The notes: a model not told the origin generated them from the sequence alone. 64,000 bases of DNA from Hymenobacter sp. YC55 (GCF_029433095.1 NZ_JARNTX010000004.1:186001-250000), one strand, 5' to 3'. Positions 25,486-34,469 are shown, numbered from the stretch's first letter. A program made the numbers and translations.

Positions 25486-26448
25486 TTAATTGTCTTTATC
25501 TGGAATGTTATGCTCTTTACAATATAATGTAATCTCAGTATCTGATGAAAAGTAATTATCACAAAATTCTTCCAGCTCTTTCTCGCTAGATCTTATATAT
25601 CGGTCTTCCGCTTTCAGTATCTTATCTATTTTATCAATGAACTTATCAAAATCATTATTAATATGACAAAGCTTGTCAATTGTCTTAAAATCAAGACTTT
25701 TAAATCTAGATTGATGAATAATTTTGCTTTCGTAAGGATTTGCTTTTAGCTCAATTACCCCAATACCAAATGATTGATTGAGTCGACTTATTTCATCACT
25801 CAAATTATCACCTATCTCGAAGGCGACTAAATAACCATAGTTCGCCCAGCTCGAGTTTGAAACAGCTTGGAAATAGGCTTGTTTCAAATCATAATCGGTG
25901 TTTATCTCTCGCTTGAGCTCGTACGAAGTTATTTTAAACGACTCTGCAACACTGATAGACTTAATAAGGCTTTGACTGGTTCTTGTGTGCAGACGAGTAA
26001 ACTCAACTCCAACCATATCTGGATGAATCCATTTTTGGTTATTGTCTTTGCTGTTTACAGATTGTTCGTGGTATATAGTTTTGGTAGATATGCCAACGCT
26101 TTTTAGGTATGTGCTGAATAATTTATGTAAGGATCGTTCACTGTATGAGGTCTTTTTCTGATTAGGTAGTTGTGTGACTTGTATAGATGTAGTTGCAATA
26201 GGGAAAATTGCATTTTCATTTTTGCTTAGGTAATAACTAAAGTTGCCTTTGCCTGTACTTATCCTCTTTACCCTCGAATCACCATTTCGGATAAAACTGC
26301 CTAGCATAGCTGAAACTGTAGCAGCTGGTGTTTTGGCCTGTCCAAAATCATAATATTTCTTTTGGACCACATGCCCACAAACTTCATTATAGGTAGCTAA
26401 ATTGCCCAAATCCTCTAAACTTTGAAGAATGGCTTCTTTGATAGTCAT
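25486..26448 (-). CDS. HARE-HTH protein with PD-(D/E)XK-like nuclease domain
   Basis: 320 residues. Residues 1-75 match the HARE-HTH winged helix (MTIKEAILQSLEDLGN, TYNEVCGHVV, KTPAATVSAMLGSFIRNG, FSYYL), a DNA-binding module known from restriction endonucleases, RNA polymerase delta and ASXL proteins. The following domain has WIHPDMVGVE and, about 35 residues on, ITSYELKREIN, which fits the PD...(D/E)XK nuclease pattern, then an all-helical tail. It resembles the COG2958-type family of unknown function. The gene is strikingly AT-rich against its neighbours, which points to horizontal transfer. No methyltransferase lies beside it. Defence against foreign DNA is an inference. Confidence 0.75.
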   Translation of the reverse strand: MTIKEAILQSLEDLGNLATYNEVCGHVVQKKYYDFGQAKTPAATVSAMLGSFIRNGDSRVKRISTGKGNFSYYLSKNENAIFPIATTSIQVTQLPNQKKTSYSERSLHKLFSTYLKSVGISTKTIYHEQSVNSKDNNQKWIHPDMVGVEFTRLHTRTSQSLIKSISVAESFKITSYELKREINTDYDLKQAYFQAVSNSSWANYGYLVAFEIGDNLSDEISRLNQSFGIGVIELKANPYESKIIHQSRFKSLDFKTIDKLCHINNDFDKFIDKIDKILKAEDRYIRSSEKELEEFCDNYFSSDTEITLYCKEHNIPDKDN

Positions 26449-26523
26449 GGTGTAATTGGTATGCAGGATTGAGTTGTGATTAAAAAGGAAGTATACGCTT
26501 TATGATTCGACTCTTTTTTTCCT

Positions 26524-28197
26524 TCACGTCTTCTGCACCAGCTTAAAACCATCTTTCGTCACGAGGTACTGCTGGCCTTGGATGGTGATGGTTTCGCCTT
26601 CTAGCAGCTTGCTTAGGTTCTCGATGTCGCCCTCGATAGTGTGCAGGGAGAAGTTGTGCTTGCGGGCCAGGGCGAGGTACTTGGGGTTGATGTAGTCGTG
26701 AACCCCGCAGAGGATGATGCGGACATGGGCGGTGGTGTTTTTGAGGAGCTTGGCGTCGCGGGGGAAGGTGTAGTTGTCGGCAATCAGGATAAGGTCGGTG
26801 GAGTCGGGAGCGGCTGTAAGTTGCTGAGCGTAGAGCAGGGCTTCGGCGTCGTTTTCGGGCGCATCGCCGCCCCCGCCGGCTTTCATTGTTTCGATGAGCT
26901 TGCTTTTGATGGCTTCGTAGCTGTCAGTTTTTACGTGGTAGAGGCCGCCGGTTTTGCCTACGCGCTTGTCTTTGTCGGGCTGGTCGTTGCCATCGTTGAA
27001 GAACACGAAGGTTTTCTCGTCTTCGAGGGCGCTGAGTTGCAGCCAGGCTAGCAGGTCGTAGGTGTAGGGAAACATGCTGCCCGTTACGTCCGTCACCACC
27101 ACTTCCTTGCTCCACTCGGGGTGGCGCTGCATCACGCGGGTAACCACGTTGGCATCGGGCGGCAGGGCCAGCTCATCGGCGGCGGTATCTGCAGCGGCCA
27201 GCAGCTCGCCTTTCTTGGTGATGCGCGCTTCGCAGTAGTCGTTTTTGTGTTGCTTGTTCTTCTTTTTCAGGAAGACGCGGTAGAGCCGGGCCGCCGAATC
27301 GGGGAGGGCGAAGTTGGTGAAGCCCATATCGGCCTCGCCTAGTAGTTGAAAAGGGCCAATGGGAAGCCGGATAGCGCCTTTGGCAATAAACGGAAACATC
27401 TTCCGGTTGATGGGGAAACCGGAGCTGAATACCACGCTTTTCCGGATGGCTTCTTCTAGCTCGGTTGTACACAGCGGCTTGCCGGTGGGTTGTACCTTCA
27501 CGGTTTGGATAGTGCCATTAGCCGCCACCCGTAGCTCAAACTTCACCAGCTGCGCATCGCGCTGCGAGCAGTGGTAGAGCCGGCGCAGGCGGCGGGCCAT
27601 TTGGCGGTTGCTGAAGCGGGTGGTGGGCAGGTTGCAGGCCACCTTTTTGCCTTGGGCTTTCTTGCTGGCTTTGGGGTGCTTCTTTTCCAGGAGGCGCAGC
27701 TTGCGCGTGAGGCTGTCGAGGTCGGCGCGGCTGGTGGCGGCGGTGGCGTGCCGAGCCACGTACACCACAAATCCATGGAAAAACGGCTGGCAAGCGGCCG
27801 GGCTGTTGCAGCCGGTTTGCTCCACCAGCGTCCACGTCACGGACTCGTCCTGCAGCAGACCCGGCACCCCGGCCGCCAGGTTCCGGATGCGGCTAAGGTT
27901 GAGCTGGCGCTGATTGAACGTCGGGTTCAGCCGGAAAGCCGTGTACACGAGGTCGACCCGCACGATGTGGCGGTCGGTTAAGTGCAAGGCCTGCAAGTCG
28001 GCGCCCGAGAAGGTAGAGGGTAGCTGCAGGGCTTCCAAATCGGGTAGCGGCTGGTAGCGCTCGGTGCGGTAGGCGTTGAGCTGGTCGTAGAAGACGTTTA
28101 GTTCGGCTTCGGACGGCGCGGTTTGGGCACGGGCGATGCAAGTAGTCAGCAGGAGAATAATACTACAGAAAAAAGCTCGGAATGATACAGAGAACAT
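26524..28197 (-). CDS. Secreted von Willebrand factor A-domain protein with TonB-C-like domain
   Basis: 557 residues from the ATG at 28197 (an ATG at 28218 is also possible). A signal peptide (to ARAQ) is followed by an N-terminal helical part. The middle region contains a TonB C-terminal-like fold: LVKFELRVAANGTIQTVKV and ELEEAIRKSVVFSSGFP. The C-terminal 230 residues are a vWA domain: VVVTDVTGSMFPYTYDLLAWL, with the MIDAS-like D-x-T-G-S, then TFVFFNDG, GGGDAPENDAEAL and DLILIADNYTFPRD. It ends with a short QYLVTKDGF segment. The protein probably binds a metal and a protein partner in the envelope; the role is unknown. Confidence 0.72.
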   Translation of the reverse strand: MFSVSFRAFFCSIILLLTTCIARAQTAPSEAELNVFYDQLNAYRTERYQPLPDLEALQLPSTFSGADLQALHLTDRHIVRVDLVYTAFRLNPTFNQRQLNLSRIRNLAAGVPGLLQDESVTWTLVEQTGCNSPAACQPFFHGFVVYVARHATAATSRADLDSLTRKLRLLEKKHPKASKKAQGKKVACNLPTTRFSNRQMARRLRRLYHCSQRDAQLVKFELRVAANGTIQTVKVQPTGKPLCTTELEEAIRKSVVFSSGFPINRKMFPFIAKGAIRLPIGPFQLLGEADMGFTNFALPDSAARLYRVFLKKKNKQHKNDYCEARITKKGELLAAADTAADELALPPDANVVTRVMQRHPEWSKEVVVTDVTGSMFPYTYDLLAWLQLSALEDEKTFVFFNDGNDQPDKDKRVGKTGGLYHVKTDSYEAIKSKLIETMKAGGGGDAPENDAEALLYAQQLTAAPDSTDLILIADNYTFPRDAKLLKNTTAHVRIILCGVHDYINPKYLALARKHNFSLHTIEGDIENLSKLLEGETITIQGQQYLVTKDGFKLVQKT

Positions 28198-28262
28198 AAA
28201 ATAGGATAGAGAGCACAAGGGAGTGCAAAATACGGGTTTGCCGGCAGGTGGCCTAGCGTGAC

Positions 28263-28392
28263 CGCGCCCCGTCCCACTCTACTTACTGCGCAGAACCCTC
28301 CGGGAGAGGGGATGTTCTGACGAGGTCGGTGAAGTTGCCTGGTGCCCTTCTTCCCGAGGAAGTCGCGCATTAAGCGAGGTGGGGCGGGGGTG
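28263..28392. repeat. Imperfect inverted-repeat (MITE-like) element
   Basis: About 25-nt imperfect terminal arms (left CCCCGTCCCACTCTACTTAC, right complement CCCCGCCCCACCTCGCTTAA, both running into TGCGC) flank a 75-nt centre that itself carries AGAAC...GTTCT. It sits between the vWA gene and the S41 peptidase gene. It could be a nonautonomous element or an interspersed palindrome. Confidence 0.4.
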
Positions 28393-28481
28393 AGGTGATC
28401 CGGCAATTAGGATCATGTAATACCAAGCGGTTTTAGTAACTAGGTGGAGCAATTCTTTTCTCGTTCCTAAGCTTTTCCGCA

Positions 28482-29744
28482 GTGCTCTATACCTGTCAGC
28501 GCCTGGTGTGTGCGCTCTTGTTGCTTCTTCTGCCCGTTACGCTCCAGGCTCAAACCAAGCTCACGCCGGAGCAGTACCAGCAAGACTTCGACTATTTCTG
28601 GACGACCGTCAACGAGAACTACTGCTACTTCGACAAAAAGCAAACGGATTGGGCGAAGGTGCGCACGTACTACGCGGCGCAACTGCCGGCCATCACTACC
28701 AAGGCCGCGTTTACCCGCCTACTAGAAAACGCCCTCAACGAACTCTACGACAACCACGCTTCTCTCTCCACTAATCTGCCCGATTCGCGCCGCCTGCTGC
28801 CTACGGGCACGGATGTGTGGGCACACTATCAGCAGGGCAAGCCCGTGGTGGTAGCCGTACGCGCAGGCTACGGGGCTGAGCGGAGCGGCCTGCGCCCCGG
28901 TATGGAAATCATAGCGGTGAACGATAGGCCTATTGCGCAAGCGGTGCCACCTCTGCTAGGTCATTGCCTGAAAACCGTAGACGAAGCCGCCCGCGAAGTA
29001 GCTCTCAACCAAGCCTTGGCCGGCACCCACAACACCCCGCGCAAGCTGACGGTACGCGCCCAAGGCAAGCAGCGCGACCTGTACCCCGACGCACCAACTG
29101 CACAGTTGGAGAACATCCGTTATCCGCGCCTGCTCGAAAGTCAGCAGCTAGGCACCATCGGCTACATCAAAATCAATAACAGCCTAGGCGACAACCGCCT
29201 GATGGCTGCTTTCGACAGTACCCTTGATGCGCTGGCTGCCACCACAGGCCTTATCCTGGACCTGCGGGAAACGCCTAGTGGCGGCAATACCACCGTGGCC
29301 CGGGCCATCATGGGTCGTTTTATAACCGAGGAGCAGCCGTATCAGCGCCACGAGTTTCCGGCCGAAGAACAGGAGTTCGGCGTCAAGCGTAGCACCCTGG
29401 AACTGGTGTCGCCAAGGCCGCGGCCTTACACCCGGCCTCTGGTGGTGCTGGTAGGCCGCTGGACGAGCAGCATGGGTGAGGGCATTACGATTGGGTTTGA
29501 TGCCATGCGCCGAGCCACCATTATGGGCACCGAAATGGCTCGCCTCAATGGCGCTATTACTTCGTTTCGATTGCCAAATTCAAGCTTTGGCTTCAACATT
29601 CCCACCGAGCGACTTTACCGGGTTGATAAACTGCCCCGGGAAAACTTCGTGCCTGCCAAGCGCCTCAATCCCAATGCAGAAGGCACTGCCGATACAACAC
29701 TAGCCGCCGCTGTGCAGCTTCTCCAGAATACCCGCAAACCCTAA
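28482..29744 (+). CDS. Secreted S41-family (C-terminal-processing) peptidase
   Basis: 420 residues, GTG start at 28482 because it directly precedes the signal peptide LYTCQRLVCALLLLLLPVTLQAQ. Residues 30-110 are the S41 N-terminal helical part, and 110-190 contain a PDZ-like segment (YGAERSGLRPGMEIIAVNDRPI). The protease core has IGYIKINNSLGD, LILDLRETPSGGN and PLVVLVGRWTSSMGEGITIG, in which the Ser of TSSMGE fits the catalytic serine. It is of the tricorn/IRBP-like subtype common in Bacteroidota. It is divergent from the vWA gene and stands alone. Confidence 0.87.
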   Translation: MLYTCQRLVCALLLLLLPVTLQAQTKLTPEQYQQDFDYFWTTVNENYCYFDKKQTDWAKVRTYYAAQLPAITTKAAFTRLLENALNELYDNHASLSTNLPDSRRLLPTGTDVWAHYQQGKPVVVAVRAGYGAERSGLRPGMEIIAVNDRPIAQAVPPLLGHCLKTVDEAAREVALNQALAGTHNTPRKLTVRAQGKQRDLYPDAPTAQLENIRYPRLLESQQLGTIGYIKINNSLGDNRLMAAFDSTLDALAATTGLILDLRETPSGGNTTVARAIMGRFITEEQPYQRHEFPAEEQEFGVKRSTLELVSPRPRPYTRPLVVLVGRWTSSMGEGITIGFDAMRRATIMGTEMARLNGAITSFRLPNSSFGFNIPTERLYRVDKLPRENFVPAKRLNPNAEGTADTTLAAAVQLLQNTRKP

Positions 29745-29973
29745 ACACTTCCACCTTGTCAGGAGCAGGTGCTAGCATTGAAAGCGAGCGGCTACTGAAG
29801 CTGCTATTGCTTTAGCAACTGCTCGCTTCAGTGCTCTAGCAACCCCGGAAGACTTAATGCAGGATGCAGCCCAACCTTGTTCTGTAGCGAATCAGCTTGT
29901 GGTCAGGACTATTCAGCCCCACCCAGAGCGCAAAACCACGTAGATGCGGTTCTGGCTTTTGCGTGCGTTGCTG

Positions 29974-30414
29974 ATGAAGAATATACTCAGAGGTATCGTG
30001 ATTGGGGGCTGCCTTTTCTGGCCTGTGCTTGCGTATGCCGGTGAAAAGGAGGTAAAGGCCGTGTTCCTGTTGCAAGGAGGAATTGGCGGGATACTAATTG
30101 GCGCCGGGCTTTATGCTGGCTTTATGGCACTGTCAGCAATGCTTTTCAGGAAGAAGGCCGTGGTTGCGACGCTTTTTGCGCTGTCCGTTGCCTTTTATGT
30201 GTACATGCAATACTGGTCGATTTACTTCCTGGCTATTGCTTTACATTTTATGCGCACCCACCAGATGCAATATGCGTTTGGGGAGCTAACCAGCACCCTG
30301 ACTTGGGTTTTGCTTTTTATTGGTATCTGGGGGCTGGCGGTGTTTGGTATTGCGCTTCGGATGTGGATAAGCCGGAACCAAGCTCAGCAAGCAAGTACGC
30401 TAAACGAACAGTGA
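29974..30414 (+). CDS. Small membrane protein with four predicted membrane segments
   Basis: 146 residues from the ATG at 29974 (the frame also has an ATG at 29944). Hydrophobic segments lie at about residues 6-21, 32-60, 63-95 and 110-135, with short charged loops. The C-terminus is polar. No family recognised. Neighbouring genes are unrelated, and no operon is evident. Confidence 0.6.
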   Translation: MKNILRGIVIGGCLFWPVLAYAGEKEVKAVFLLQGGIGGILIGAGLYAGFMALSAMLFRKKAVVATLFALSVAFYVYMQYWSIYFLAIALHFMRTHQMQYAFGELTSTLTWVLLFIGIWGLAVFGIALRMWISRNQAQQASTLNEQ

Positions 30415-30686
30415 ACAAGCAGCCATAAGTTTTGCCGTAGAAAGCTAGCAAGTGAATCGTCGCCTAAAGATTCCAGTTCTTTTCTCTTAAACTTTGCGGG
30501 AGTAGGGCATCAGATAAGTTGCGGGCAAGCTCAAGAGTAAGACCTCTGCTAGGGAGCAGTGATAAAAAGCAGTGTGTGGAAAAAGAAACCTTGACAGCAA
30601 ACCTTGCGAATAACGAACCCACAGAGGCAGCGCTGAAAAGCATTGTACTTGTAGCGGACCCAGTTTTAAGTTTTCTCGTCACTCTC

Positions 30687-31025
30687 ATGGCTAAGGACAA
30701 GAAGAAGCACTCGAAGAAAGGCATTCAGTCAGACGACTTGCTGGATGAAGCAGCTATAGCACTCAAGAAGTTTCGCAAAGTCACCAAGCAAATCGGTAAG
30801 CTGAGCACGGGCCAAAAGATAGTAGGCGGCATAGCGTTGCTAGCGGCTGGCCTGACGTATGTGGCGAAAAAGCAAGCAGAAGCTGGCTCCGCAACCGACG
30901 CCTCGCCGGATGCCAAAGCAGCCGAGCAAACCCTAGCCAAGATGACGGACGAGAAAGAAACGCCCGCGCCTCCATTTAGAAAAACACCGCACCGGAGCAA
31001 GAAAAGCAAGCATATTCTGGACTAA
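30687..31025 (+). CDS. Small basic protein with one hydrophobic segment
   Basis: 112 residues from the ATG at 30687; the longer frame from 30519 has an unconvincing N-terminus. Lys-rich ends surround a single hydrophobic stretch (IVGGIALLAAGLTYVAKK, about residues 45-62). A Lys-rich tail ends HRSKKSKHILD. It may be a membrane-associated or nucleoid-associated small protein; no family recognised. Confidence 0.5.
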   Translation: MAKDKKKHSKKGIQSDDLLDEAAIALKKFRKVTKQIGKLSTGQKIVGGIALLAAGLTYVAKKQAEAGSATDASPDAKAAEQTLAKMTDEKETPAPPFRKTPHRSKKSKHILD

Positions 31026-31132
31026 TGCTGAGCACTGGTAACCATCTAGTGGAACTTGCATTTGCAACTTTCAATGCGGATAGAGACTCTAGTGGGTAAT
31101 AGCAAGTGATTGCTTGCTTTAACTCCACTGAT

Positions 31133-31792
31133 ATGAGCCGTATCATAATTATCCTGTGCATCCTGTTGCTTGCTGGTACAGCCCAAGCTCAATTTGGATT
31201 AAGAGCAGGAGTAAATTCTTTTACCCTCTCCATTCAATCGGAAGAAGATCAACAGGCTAGCGCAAGTAGAAAGACAGGTTACCACGCGGGGATATTTTAT
31301 GAGCTCAAATTGACCAATAAGGTATCCTTACTCCCCGAGGTGCAATACAGCCGTCAAAGCACCAATCTACAGGTGGTAAATTACAGAGTTGCCGATGGCG
31401 GTTACCAAGGTGACTATCGTTTGCAGCTAACTTATTTAGCTGTACCTATTCTAGTGAAAGCTAATCTTGGTAAATTCTTTCTGGAGGCTGGACCCCAAGC
31501 GAGTTATCTGCTAGCTGCTCACGAAGAGGGCACCGAGTCGCTAGGATATATTTGGGGCACTACCCAAAACGACGTCGATCGGTCCGCTACCAATCGTTAC
31601 CGGCGGTTTGATGTTGGCTTATGCGCCGGCGCAGGAGTGAAGTTGCCGGCTGGATTTCGGTTGGGGATAAGAGCTTATAGTGGCCTTGTTTCCCTCACTC
31701 ACGGGCCTATAGCCTATTATAACTACGGCGGTAGCTTAAAGAACCAAGTGATGCAAGCTTCTGTGAGCTACCTATTCAAGACCGGTTCCTAA
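31133..31792 (+). CDS. Outer-membrane beta-barrel protein, PorT family
   Basis: 219 residues from the ATG at 31133, which starts the signal peptide MSRIIIILCILLLAGTAQAQ. The mature part alternates short amphipathic strands (FGLRAGVNSFTLSI, SLLPEVQYSRQSTN, YLAVPILVKANLGKFFLEAGPQASYLL, LCAGAGVKLPAGFRLGIRAYSGLV), the pattern of PorT-like eight-stranded barrels. Two similar genes occur at 39836 and 40533. Function not assignable beyond an outer-membrane location. Confidence 0.8.
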   Translation: MSRIIIILCILLLAGTAQAQFGLRAGVNSFTLSIQSEEDQQASASRKTGYHAGIFYELKLTNKVSLLPEVQYSRQSTNLQVVNYRVADGGYQGDYRLQLTYLAVPILVKANLGKFFLEAGPQASYLLAAHEEGTESLGYIWGTTQNDVDRSATNRYRRFDVGLCAGAGVKLPAGFRLGIRAYSGLVSLTHGPIAYYNYGGSLKNQVMQASVSYLFKTGS

Positions 31793-31887
31793 AGACAAGT
31801 CTTCTTATAAGGCCTGTAATTCTGCGCGCGAGGTGCCGATGTTATATAGGTTCATAGTTTTCTGATAACGAGTGCAATGGAATCAAG

Positions 31888-31908
31888 AACAAGGCGCGAC
31901 GCCTTGTT
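31888..31908 (+). terminator. Hairpin terminator
   Basis: A perfect 9-bp stem (AACAAGGCG and complement, 3-nt loop) followed by TTTC, about 95 bases after the barrel gene and before the tRNA promoter. Confidence 0.5.
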
Positions 31909-31954
31909 TTCAAGAGAGAAAAAAGCTTTTCTGTCCCACAGAAGCAGTTTTTTT

Positions 31955-31985
31955 CTTGTAAGTATCAAATTCGCTCTTACCTTTG
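31955..31985 (+). promoter_or_regulatory. Promoter of tRNA-Asp
   Basis: TACCTTTG at 31978-31985 matches TANNTTTG exactly, with CTTG at 31955-31958 in the -33 position (19-base spacing). The start would lie about 35 bases before the tRNA. Confidence 0.6.
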
Positions 31986-32027
31986 CAGCACTTTAGCGAA
32001 AAGCACTCGTGCTCAGCTAAGGAAAAT

Positions 32028-32101
32028 GGTTCGGTAGTTCAGTCGGTTAGAATGCCGCCCTGTCACGGCGGAGGTCGCGGGTTCGAGTCCCGTCCGGACC
32101 G
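32028..32101 (+). tRNA. tRNA-Asp (GTC)
   Basis: A complete cloverleaf of 74 nt. The acceptor stem is GGTTCGG with CCGGACC, the D arm contains AGTCGGTTAGA, the anticodon stem CCGCC/GGCGG encloses CTGTCAC with anticodon GTC, and the T arm contains GGGTTCGAGTCCC. The discriminator base is G and no CCA is encoded. It has its own promoter and terminator, so it is a single-gene unit. Confidence 0.97.
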
Positions 32102-32131
32102 CTTCGAAAGCAAGTAATTGCTTGAAAGCTT

Positions 32132-32166
32132 AAAAAGCCCCTTAGCTTCTGCTAAGGGGCTTTTTT
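32132..32166 (+). terminator. Rho-independent terminator of tRNA-Asp
   Basis: A 15-bp stem (AAAAAGCCCCTTAGC, 4-nt loop, complement) ending in TTTTTT. Confidence 0.9.
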
Positions 32167-32188
32167 ATGTTGTTATTCGCCCTGCTAG

Positions 32189-33043
32189 CTATTTGCTTTT
32201 CAAGACGGTTTTCAGCTCTTGTATTCTGAACCGGTGGTCTAACTCGATGAATTCCTTCATCATGGCGGCGTGTCCGGCACCGACCAGCACCATTACCTTG
32301 TCGTCGGACGCTTGCACTGATTTCTGCACCAGCGAATACATGTACAAGTTGCGCCGATACCATTCAGACACCAAGTACGGGCCGGCGAAGTTGCTGGTAG
32401 TGCCCGCTCTGTTCAACCTGTCGATGTAGAAGGCTTTGTTGGCCTTGAGGTCTTCTTTGGTGTTGAAATCCAGTAAAATCTGCGTGAGGGTGGAGGTTTC
32501 TACTTTCTTGTTGAAGCTTGTTTCTACGGCTTTCAAATCGCTTTCAATGCCTTTAATCAAGGTTTCTTGCTGAGCTTCTTTCATTGCCTTCATCACACTG
32601 TCGTAGGGGAAAGAAGTCTTGTTGTAATCGAGGGCGTAAATTTTGGTCAGCTTCGCTTTTTTGCCGGCCCGGAAAGCCAGCTGAACAATCTCGTTTTTCA
32701 GATAAAAGTCTCTGCTTTTCGGATTCGGGTATTTCGTCTTGATGTATTCCTCGTAGTTCTCACCGAGGTACTGCATGTAGAGCTCATCAAGCCCGGCTTG
32801 GTCGTCGGAAGACCATTCCACGAAAATTTTATCGGGCGCAAACTGGTTGATCTTGTTGGTGATGGTTTCCAGTTCGGTTTGCACTTTCGGTGCCATCACA
32901 TCGAAGGTTTTCATCTTGGCCAAGTCAGCCCCCGGATTGTGAAAGTGGAAAGTGCCAATCAATAGCAGCTCGGCTTGCTTGGTTTGGGCAACACTTGCGG
33001 TAACAGTGCACAAGAGCAGCAGTAGGAGGTAAACTCTTTTCAT
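32189..33043 (-). CDS. Secreted DUF5694 (TraB/EreA-like fold) protein
   Basis: 284 residues with a signal peptide (residues 1-19, ending SVAQ). The domain begins with LLLIGTFHFHNPGADL and contains FVEWSSDDQ, a helical middle, and near the end VMVLVGAGHAAMMKEF. The GTFHF, E and GAGH motifs form the putative metal site of the TraB/ChaN/erythromycin-esterase-like superfamily to which DUF5694 belongs. The biochemical activity is unknown. It converges with the tRNA-Asp gene. Confidence 0.8.
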   Translation of the reverse strand: MKRVYLLLLLLCTVTASVAQTKQAELLLIGTFHFHNPGADLAKMKTFDVMAPKVQTELETITNKINQFAPDKIFVEWSSDDQAGLDELYMQYLGENYEEYIKTKYPNPKSRDFYLKNEIVQLAFRAGKKAKLTKIYALDYNKTSFPYDSVMKAMKEAQQETLIKGIESDLKAVETSFNKKVETSTLTQILLDFNTKEDLKANKAFYIDRLNRAGTTSNFAGPYLVSEWYRRNLYMYSLVQKSVQASDDKVMVLVGAGHAAMMKEFIELDHRFRIQELKTVLKSK

Positions 33044-33338
33044 ATAAGGAGTTGTGGAGAAATAAAGCGAAAAGAAGCTAGTGAATTGTTTACTTAATGC
33101 GTGTAGCAGCAGGAACGTTAGGCGCCGAAAGCTACTCTAAAGCGGCAGTACGGGCGACTGTGCTCAATATAATGCCGTCGGGCTTGCTTGCCTTGCCCGA
33201 ACAAGATAGGGTAGAGCACGTTAGGGCCGCTACACAATGTGTAGCACCGAAGTACCGCCCTTGGGGCACCACCCTCCCACCATACAGACGAGTATAAAGG
33301 AGTAGCATCCAACCGCAAAAGCTCCGTACTTGCCGAAT

Positions 33339-34469
33339 ATGCTTTCTGAACCCACCTACCTGGCGGCCCGTGTGGTCGCTCCCATGATTGAAACCCACTT
33401 TGCCCGCCACCACGCGGCCGCCGTTGCGCAGAACACAGAAGTATTGGCTTCGCCACCGTCGACGAACCTAGTGGAGGTGATGATTGATGCTGCCTTTTGG
33501 GCGAGCCTGCGCCGCGAAGAAGGGTACCCGCCTAAGATTTCGCTGGCCCTGCTGCAGCCCGAGCAAGCCACGCAGCCGGTGGTGTTCAGTAAGCGCCGGC
33601 TTATCCCGTACAACCTACTCAAGCTGGCGCCCGCCGTGGAGCTGCCCGGTATTCATCTGGGCGTGTGGTACGACGAGGAAGGTCTTTACGTGTGGGGCAC
33701 GGCCACCGGCATACCGCCGCTGTGTTTGGTGATAGAAGTGGTAGAGCCCGGCTTGCTGGTAGTGAAGCACCGCCGCGCCGATGGTTTCGGCAAGTTTGTG
33801 AACGTGGCCATCTTGCGCGGCGACCAGCTCCAACTCGTTGATGCCGAAAGCGCAGCCATGGACGACTGCCCGGCCCTACAAGCTTTTTTGCCGGGCCGCA
33901 GCTTGCCCACCACCACCGGCGAAACCGACAACGTGCTTGGCGAACTAGCCACCGTGATGCGGGCCCATGGCCGGGGCGGCTTGGTGTTGGTGGTACCGCC
34001 TAATTCCACGCAGTGGCAAGAGTCTATTGTGAAGCCCATTACCTACCCTGTGCGACCAGCTTATATCGGCATAGCGGAAGGGCGGCAGCAGGAGCAGGCT
34101 AAATGGAAGTGGCGCGAGGAAATCCAACGGGCCATTGGCATTGTGGGTGGCTTCACGGCCGTAGACGGCGCCACGGTCATAACGCGCGATTATCATTTGC
34201 TGGCCTTCGGCGTGAAAGTAGCCCGCGCCGAGACCAGCGTACCCGTCGATAAGATGGTGCTGACGGAGCCCGTAGTCGACAGCGAGGCCCGGTACCTGCA
34301 CCCGGCGCAGAACGGCGGTACCCGGCACTTGGCGGCAGCCCAATTCGTGTATGACCAGCGCGATGCGCTGGCGCTAGTAGCTTCGCAGGACGGCTACTTC
34401 ACGGTATTCGCTTGGTCCGAAACGCTGCAAATGGTGCACGCCCACCGCATCGATGTGCTGCTGTTGTAG
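33339..34469 (+). CDS. DACNV sensor-like plus diadenylate-cyclase-like domain protein
   Basis: 376 residues from the ATG at 33339 (a TTG three codons upstream is less likely). The N-terminal 180 residues resemble the putative sensor domain called DACNV: YLAARVVAPMIETHFARHH, ISLALLQPEQ, GIHLGVWYDEEGLYVWGTAT. The C-terminal 100 residues resemble the DisA_N diadenylate cyclase fold: FTAVDGATVITRDYHLLAFG (DGA motif) and NGGTRHLAAAQFVYDQRDALALVAS, which corresponds to the GTRHR motif but with Leu in place of the second Arg. Cyclases of this fold make c-di-AMP from ATP. Activity here is uncertain because of that change. No effector gene is adjacent. Confidence 0.72.
   Translation: MLSEPTYLAARVVAPMIETHFARHHAAAVAQNTEVLASPPSTNLVEVMIDAAFWASLRREEGYPPKISLALLQPEQATQPVVFSKRRLIPYNLLKLAPAVELPGIHLGVWYDEEGLYVWGTATGIPPLCLVIEVVEPGLLVVKHRRADGFGKFVNVAILRGDQLQLVDAESAAMDDCPALQAFLPGRSLPTTTGETDNVLGELATVMRAHGRGGLVLVVPPNSTQWQESIVKPITYPVRPAYIGIAEGRQQEQAKWKWREEIQRAIGIVGGFTAVDGATVITRDYHLLAFGVKVARAETSVPVDKMVLTEPVVDSEARYLHPAQNGGTRHLAAAQFVYDQRDALALVASQDGYFTVFAWSETLQMVHAHRIDVLLL

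Noticed and set aside
32028..32166. The tRNA-Asp region as an integration site for a mobile element
   Set aside because: No integrase, no duplicated tRNA 3-prime end and no composition shift were seen on either side.
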